The position numbers and the translations under genes were made by a program. A stretch of 10,348 bases of DNA from an uncultured Rubellimicrobium sp. GTDB lineage: Bacteria > Pseudomonadota > Alphaproteobacteria > Rhodobacterales > Rhodobacteraceae. Every line of letters begins with the position of its first letter. The first letter of the stretch is position 1. This document shows, one piece after another, positions 7,242-10,348 of this stretch. The DNA is taken from positions 1-10,348 of the forward strand of contig CADCUU010000490.1 of the NCBI GenBank assembly GCA_902805995.1. The letters run 5' to 3'. Under the pieces are notes generated by a model. It saw only the letters and a program-made list of their open reading frames with translations, was not told the origin of the DNA and searched no databases.

Positions 7242-8503
7242 CCGTCCGCCTCCATACGCTGCCCAACGGGTTTCGCATCGCCACCGAGTCCATGCCCGGC
7301 CTCAAGTCCGCCTCCATCGGCGTCTGGGTCCTGGCCGGGGGCCGCCACGAGCGGGCCGAGCAGAACGGCATCGCCCACTTCCTCGAACACATGGCCTTCA
7401 AGGGCACCGGGCGTCGCACGGCGCTGGAGATCGCCGAAGCCATCGAGGACGTGGGCGGCTACATCAACGCCTACACCTCGCGCGAGATGACGGCCTACTA
7501 CGCTCGCGTGCTGGAAAACGACGTCGACCTCGCGCTCGACGTGATCGCGGACATCCTCCTCAACCCCGTCTTCGCCGACGAGGAGATCGAGGTGGAGCGC
7601 GGCGTGATCCTCCAGGAGATCGGGCAGACGCTCGACACGCCGGACGACATCGTCTTCGACTGGCTGCAGGAGGCCGCCTACCCGGACCAGCCGCTGGGCC
7701 GGACTATCCTGGGCGAGACCGAGCGCGTGAGCACGTTCGACAAGGCCGACCTCCGGCGCTTCGTGGGAGAGCATTACGGGCCGGGGCAGATGCTCCTTTG
7801 CGCAGCGGGCGCCGTCGATCACGACGCCATCTGCCGCGCGGCGGAGCAGTTGTTCGGGCACCTGACGCCGATCCTGCGTCCCTCGCTCATCCAGCCCGCG
7901 GCGTGGCGGGGCGGCGAGCGGCGCGAGATCAAGGCGCTGGAGCAGGTCCACTTCGCCCTGGCGCTGGAGGGTCCGGACTATCGCGACCCGGCCATTCACA
8001 CCGCGCAGATCTGGGCCACGGCCATGGGCGGCGGCATGTCCTCAAGGCTCTTCCAAGAGGTGAGGGAGAACCGCGGCCTCTGCTACACGATCTTTGCCCA
8101 GGCCGGGGCCTACGAGGACACGGGCCTGAGCACAATCTACGCCGGCACCTCGGCCGAGGATATCGTCGAACTCGTGGACCTCACCGTCGCGGAGATCAAG
8201 CGCGCCGCCGACGACATGACCGACGCCGAGGTCGCCCGCGCCCGGGCGCAGATGAAGGCCGGGATGCTGATGGGGCTGGAGAGCCCGTCGAACCGGGCCG
8301 AGCGGCTCGCTCGGATGATCTCCATCTGGGGACGCGTTCCGGCGGTAGAGGAGCAGATCGCCAAGATCGAGGCCGTGACCACCCGCGACGTGCGCGATTT
8401 CGCCGGGCGCATGGCGGGCGGCACGGGCACTGCGCTGGCCGTCTATGGGCCCGCCGAGGCCGCGCCCCGGCTCGAAGCGCTACGCGAACGGCTGGCGGCC
8501 TGA
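7238..8503 (+). CDS. M16 family zinc peptidase (processing-peptidase type)
   Basis: This is a single-domain-pair M16B metallopeptidase of the group that includes bacterial PepR-type proteases and the beta subunit of mitochondrial processing peptidase. It probably degrades or trims peptides in the cytosol. The 421 residues contain the inverted zinc motif HFLEH (H47, E50, H51). The distal ligand E127 lies in EVERGVILQEIGQ, where E120 matches a second conserved glutamate. The N-terminal LPNGFRIATESMPG, the GGYINAYTSREMTAYYARVL segment and the C-terminal-half motif GGGMSSRLFQEVRENRGLCYTIFA are all characteristic. The start is TTG at 7238, since no other start fits the conserved N-terminus. It follows thrC by 37 bases that include a direct repeat. 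No signal peptide is visible. The catalytic residues are complete, so this is an active-type member. The exact substrate cannot be read from sequence. Confidence 0.94.
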   Translation: MTVRLHTLPNGFRIATESMPGLKSASIGVWVLAGGRHERAEQNGIAHFLEHMAFKGTGRRTALEIAEAIEDVGGYINAYTSREMTAYYARVLENDVDLALDVIADILLNPVFADEEIEVERGVILQEIGQTLDTPDDIVFDWLQEAAYPDQPLGRTILGETERVSTFDKADLRRFVGEHYGPGQMLLCAAGAVDHDAICRAAEQLFGHLTPILRPSLIQPAAWRGGERREIKALEQVHFALALEGPDYRDPAIHTAQIWATAMGGGMSSRLFQEVRENRGLCYTIFAQAGAYEDTGLSTIYAGTSAEDIVELVDLTVAEIKRAADDMTDAEVARARAQMKAGMLMGLESPSNRAERLARMISIWGRVPAVEEQIAKIEAVTTRDVRDFAGRMAGGTGTALAVYGPAEAAPRLEALRERLAA

Positions 8504-8507
8504 GGGA
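8502..8507 (+). promoter_or_regulatory. Ribosome binding site for the GNAT gene
   Basis: GAGGGA begins within the M16 peptidase stop codon (TGA 8501-8503) and ends seven bases before GTG at 8515. It fixes the GNAT start and suggests translational coupling to the peptidase. Confidence 0.6.
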
Positions 8508-8514
8508 CGATCCG

Positions 8515-9099
8515 GTGATCTTCGGGCGCCGGGAGCTGCGCATCGAGACCGAGCGGCTGCTGCTTCGGCTGCCGCAGATGAGCGACTGGCGCGCCTGGTC
8601 GGCGCTGCGTCACGACTCGGCCGAGTTCCTGAAACCCTGGGAGCCCACCTGGGCCCCCGACCACCTGAGCCGCCGCGCCTTCACGAACCGCGTGGCCTGG
8701 GCGAGGCGGTCGGTGTCGCAGGGGACGGCCGTGCCGCTGTTCCTGATCCGGCGCGAGGACGGGATGCTGCTCGGGGCTATCACGCTGGACAACATACGCC
8801 GGGGGCCCGCGCAGTCGGGGACGACCGGCTATTGGGTGGGCGAGCCCTTTGCGCGGCAGGGCTACATGCGCGAGGCGGTGATGGCCGTCGTGGACTACGC
8901 TTTCGGCACCCTGGACCTGAGCCGCATCGAGGCGGGCTGCCTGCCCGAGAACACGCCGTCGCGCCGACTGCTGGAGGGCTGCGGCTACAAGTACGAAGGC
9001 GTCGCGCAGAGCTATCTCCAGATCAACGGGCGCTGGCGGAACCACGTGCTTTACGCGAATCTGCGGCACGACCGGCGCGGACGCACGGACGCAGGCTGA
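8515..9099 (+). CDS. GNAT N-acetyltransferase, RimJ/RimL type
   Basis: This 194-residue protein is a GCN5-related acetyltransferase of the RimJ/RimL group, which transfers acetyl from acetyl-CoA to protein N-termini (ribosomal proteins S5 and L12 in E. coli) or to other amines. The N-terminal RIETERLLLRLPQMSDW (9-25) is the classic strand-and-loop start. The acetyl-CoA pyrophosphate loop lies in GYWVGEPFARQGYMREAV (105-122), with the RQGYMRE core. IEAGCLPENTPSRRLLEGCGYKYEG (138-162) is the conserved C-terminal half, with the N-x-xS and LE-x-xGF-like elements. NGRWRNHVLYA (171-181) resembles the RimJ ending. The frame is open far upstream through the peptidase gene, but GTG at 8515 has a good ribosome binding site and starts directly before the domain. 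It lies 11 bases after the M16 stop, so the two are probably co-transcribed. Substrate cannot be assigned. Confidence 0.9.
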   Translation: MIFGRRELRIETERLLLRLPQMSDWRAWSALRHDSAEFLKPWEPTWAPDHLSRRAFTNRVAWARRSVSQGTAVPLFLIRREDGMLLGAITLDNIRRGPAQSGTTGYWVGEPFARQGYMREAVMAVVDYAFGTLDLSRIEAGCLPENTPSRRLLEGCGYKYEGVAQSYLQINGRWRNHVLYANLRHDRRGRTDAG

Positions 9100-9191
9100 G
9101 GGCGCGTTCGGCTGGCGCAGCCATTGGTCGCCTGGTATCGCGGCTCTGCTGATCGCGGGCCTCTTCGGTAATTGTCGGCGGGGAAGCCTGC

Positions 9192-9223
9192 ACCGGGATG
9201 CCGCCTGAAGCGATCCCGGTTTC
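9192..9223 (+). terminator. Terminator-like hairpin ending the thrC-M16-GNAT block
   Basis: ACCGGGAT (9192-9199) pairs perfectly with ATCCCGGT (9213-9220). Inside, CGC (9202-9204) can pair with GCG (9210-9212) around a CTGAA loop. The stem runs into TTT (9220-9222). It lies 92 bases after the GNAT stop and fits a weak intrinsic terminator. An ATG at 9198 lies inside the stem, which argues against using it as the start of the next gene. Confidence 0.45.
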
Positions 9224-9327
9224 CGCAGTTCGATCCGGGCCGGTTCAATTCAATCCAGCCCAGTCGAACGTGATGGGGATCGGCTGGAGCCACGGAAACG
9301 GGCCAGCGGACCTCACGCGAACGTGGG

Positions 9328-9355
9328 ATGACGCAGGGGTCTGGCTCGTTAGGCT
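9328..9355 (+). promoter_or_regulatory. Weak promoter candidate for the beta-lactamase-fold gene
   Basis: ATGACG (9328-9333) and TAGGCT (9350-9355) are spaced by 16 bases and match the sigma-70 hexamers at four and three positions. Transcription would begin at about the ATG (9363), giving a leaderless mRNA, which would explain the absence of a Shine-Dalgarno. The match is poor, so this is tentative. Confidence 0.25.
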
Positions 9356-9362
9356 TCGTGTC

Positions 9363-10172
9363 ATGCGCTTGGCCCTTGCCGCTTTCAGCCTTGTCACAGC
9401 CCTTCCTGCCGGCGCGCAGGAGCGCATCCCGTCGCACTGCATCGCCCTGAGCCAGGGGCCCGAGCGGGTGATGGCGGCGAGCTTTCGCGATCCGGTCCCG
9501 CTGGATGCCGTCAGGGTCAGCTACATCGACCATGCGATGTTCCTGATCCAGACGATGTCGGTGTCGGCGGTGACCGACTTCCAGGGCTTCGTCGGCAACG
9601 TGGACTTCCTGCCGGACGTCGTCACCATGAACAACGCCCATGGGACGCACTGGACCTCGGCCCCCGATCCGGCGATCCCGCATGTCCTGCGGGGCTGGGC
9701 GGAGGGGGGCGAGGCGCCGCGCCACAGGCTCGATCTGGGCGAGATGCTGGTGCGCAACGTGTCCACCGACATCCGGGGCGGCATGGGTGGCGTCGCGGAC
9801 GGCAACTCCATCTTCGTCTTCGAGGCCGGGGGGCTCTGCATCGGGCATCTGGGGCACCTCCATCATGAGCCGACGCCCGAGGATTATGCGCTGATCGGGC
9901 GGCTTGACGTCGTCATGGTGCCGGTGGACGGGGGGCTCACGCTCGACCACGAGACGCTGGTGCGAGTGCTGGAACGGCTGCGGTCGCGGGTGGTGATCCC
10001 GATGCACTGGTTCGGGCGGGGGACGCTGGACTCGTTCCTCTCGGAGTTGTCGGAGCGCGCGGGCTACGCCGTGGAGCGGCGGGAGGAAAGCGACATGATG
10101 CTGACCCTCGGCACGCTTCCCGATGCGCTGACGGTTGTGGTGCTGGAGCCGCAGCTTCTGTCCGAGGACTGA
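9363..10172 (+). CDS. Secreted metallo-beta-lactamase-fold protein with altered metal motif
   Basis: The 269-residue protein begins with a signal peptide (MRLALAAFSLVTALPAGA, cleavage near residue 18), so it is probably periplasmic. The rest resembles the UlaG-like branch of the metallo-beta-lactamase fold: VRVSYIDHAMFLIQT (50-64), VTDFQG (70-75), LPDVVTMNNAHGTHW (83-97), CIGHLGHLHHEP (159-170), VVMVPVDGG (183-191) and RVVIPMHWFGRGT (209-221). The usual HxHxDH metal motif is replaced by NNAHGTH (90-96): the first His is Asn and the Asp is Thr, with H93 and H96 retained. The usual Asp of the GDxGH motif is H162. D189 and H215 remain. Catalytic metal binding may therefore be changed or lost. 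The open frame reaches back to 9198, but ATG 9363 gives the signal peptide and avoids the upstream hairpin. No clear ribosome binding site is seen. Substrate unknown. Confidence 0.85.
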   Translation: MRLALAAFSLVTALPAGAQERIPSHCIALSQGPERVMAASFRDPVPLDAVRVSYIDHAMFLIQTMSVSAVTDFQGFVGNVDFLPDVVTMNNAHGTHWTSAPDPAIPHVLRGWAEGGEAPRHRLDLGEMLVRNVSTDIRGGMGGVADGNSIFVFEAGGLCIGHLGHLHHEPTPEDYALIGRLDVVMVPVDGGLTLDHETLVRVLERLRSRVVIPMHWFGRGTLDSFLSELSERAGYAVERREESDMMLTLGTLPDALTVVVLEPQLLSED

Positions 10173-10208
10173 CTTGCCCACGTTCCACCGGGGTGCGATT
10201 GGAGCGCC

Positions 10209-10348
10209 ATGACGCTTCATCCCGCCACGCCCGCCTTCCTCGACACCCTGCGCCACCTGCTGCCCCCGGCCGTCTTCCGCGAGGCCGAGGAGTGGCACCT
10301 GACCGAGCCGCGCGGGCGGTTCCGGGGGACGGGGCTCCTGCTCGCCCC
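10209..10348 (+). CDS. Probable FAD-binding oxidoreductase, 5' end only
   Basis: Only the first 46 codons are inside the window. The frame begins at ATG 10209 with GGAG at 10201-10204, a short spacing. The peptide starts MTLHPATPAFLDTLRHLLPP and continues with a charged stretch and EPRGRFRGTG (33-42). This pattern (an LxxLRxxLPP helix, then an EPRGRxRG segment) resembles the N-terminus of FAD-linked oxidases of the glycolate oxidase GlcD/D-2-hydroxyacid dehydrogenase type in Rhodobacterales. In those proteins the EPRG element precedes the first FAD-binding strand. The FAD-binding motifs themselves lie beyond the edge, so the assignment rests on the N-terminal pattern alone. It lies 36 bases after the beta-lactamase-fold gene on the same strand and may be co-transcribed with it. 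Confidence 0.6.
   Translation, partial: MTLHPATPAFLDTLRHLLPPAVFREAEEWHLTEPRGRFRGTGLLLA

Larger units (their letters stand above)
9100..9362 (+). other. Intergenic region after the GNAT gene
   Basis: This 263-base gap is less GC-biased than its surroundings and has no gene I can support. It contains a terminator-like hairpin at 9192-9223, a short tandem TTCAATTCAA element at 9243-9252, and a weak promoter candidate next to the following gene. A frame crossing 9101-9206 would encode a short hydrophobic peptide (around GIAALLIAGLFGNC) but has no start codon or ribosome binding site. No tRNA-like or riboswitch-like structure was recognised. Confidence 0.6.

Noticed and set aside
7239..7270. TTGACC near the peptidase start as a promoter
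   Set aside because: The only A/T-containing candidate downstream (CATACG) is about 10 bases away, too close for a sigma-70 spacer.
9101..9206. Short hydrophobic frame (around GIAALLIAGLFGNC) after the GNAT gene, considered as a small membrane protein or gene remnant
   Set aside because: No start codon with a ribosome binding site precedes it, and the sequence matches nothing I recognise, including the small aa3 oxidase subunit IV.
9198..9362. Upstream 55-codon extension of the beta-lactamase-fold protein
   Set aside because: It would start inside a hairpin, has no ribosome binding site, and would bury the clear signal peptide that begins at 9363.

Overview
The window looks like a chromosomal segment of a high-GC alphaproteobacterium of the Rhodobacterales (Rhodobacter/Paracoccus/Roseobacter type). 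The protein sequences, the strong G/C bias at third codon positions and the gene order all point there. The order is tldD, divergent from ctaC-ctaB-small ORF-ctaG-ctaE-surf1, followed by thrC, an M16 peptidase and a GNAT acetyltransferase. Genus and species cannot be fixed from the sequence alone. I see no mobile elements, phage genes, CRISPR arrays, tRNAs or rRNAs.

Layout. Bases 1-1338 (minus strand) hold the start and nearly all of tldD, a TldD/PmbA-type metalloprotease; its last few dozen codons lie off the left edge. A 147-base divergent region follows. From 1486 to 5781 runs the aa3-type cytochrome c oxidase cluster: subunit II (ctaC), heme O synthase (ctaB), a 68-aa single-span membrane protein of unknown function, the Cox11-type copper chaperone (ctaG), subunit III (ctaE) and the Surf1 assembly factor. 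Subunit I (ctaD) is not here, as is usual in this group, where it lies elsewhere on the chromosome. From 5812 to 9099 come threonine synthase (thrC), a zinc M16 peptidase of the mitochondrial-processing-peptidase type, and a RimJ/RimL-type GNAT acetyltransferase. After a 263-base gap with a terminator-like hairpin come a secreted metallo-beta-lactamase-fold protein with an altered metal motif (9363-10172) and the first 46 codons of a probable FAD-linked oxidase (10209 to the right edge).

How the genes work together. ctaC and ctaE encode two of the three core oxidase subunits. CtaB makes heme O, the precursor of heme A. CtaG supplies copper to CuB on subunit I. Surf1 helps heme A reach subunit I. 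The unnamed 68-aa protein sits among these assembly factors, overlaps ctaG by ATGA, and is the best candidate here for a poorly described assembly component. Expression appears to be subdivided: a strong hairpin separates ctaC from ctaB, a TTGACA promoter-like element lies in the 3' end of ctaG in front of ctaE, and an 11-bp GC stem with a short T tract separates ctaE from surf1.

Most of the window is ordinary conserved core genome. The points worth a second look are the 68-aa protein, the regulatory elements inside the cox cluster, a near-perfect direct repeat that supplies both the thrC stop and the M16 peptidase start, and the degenerate metal site of the beta-lactamase-fold protein. I found no clear sign of a wholly new multi-gene system.
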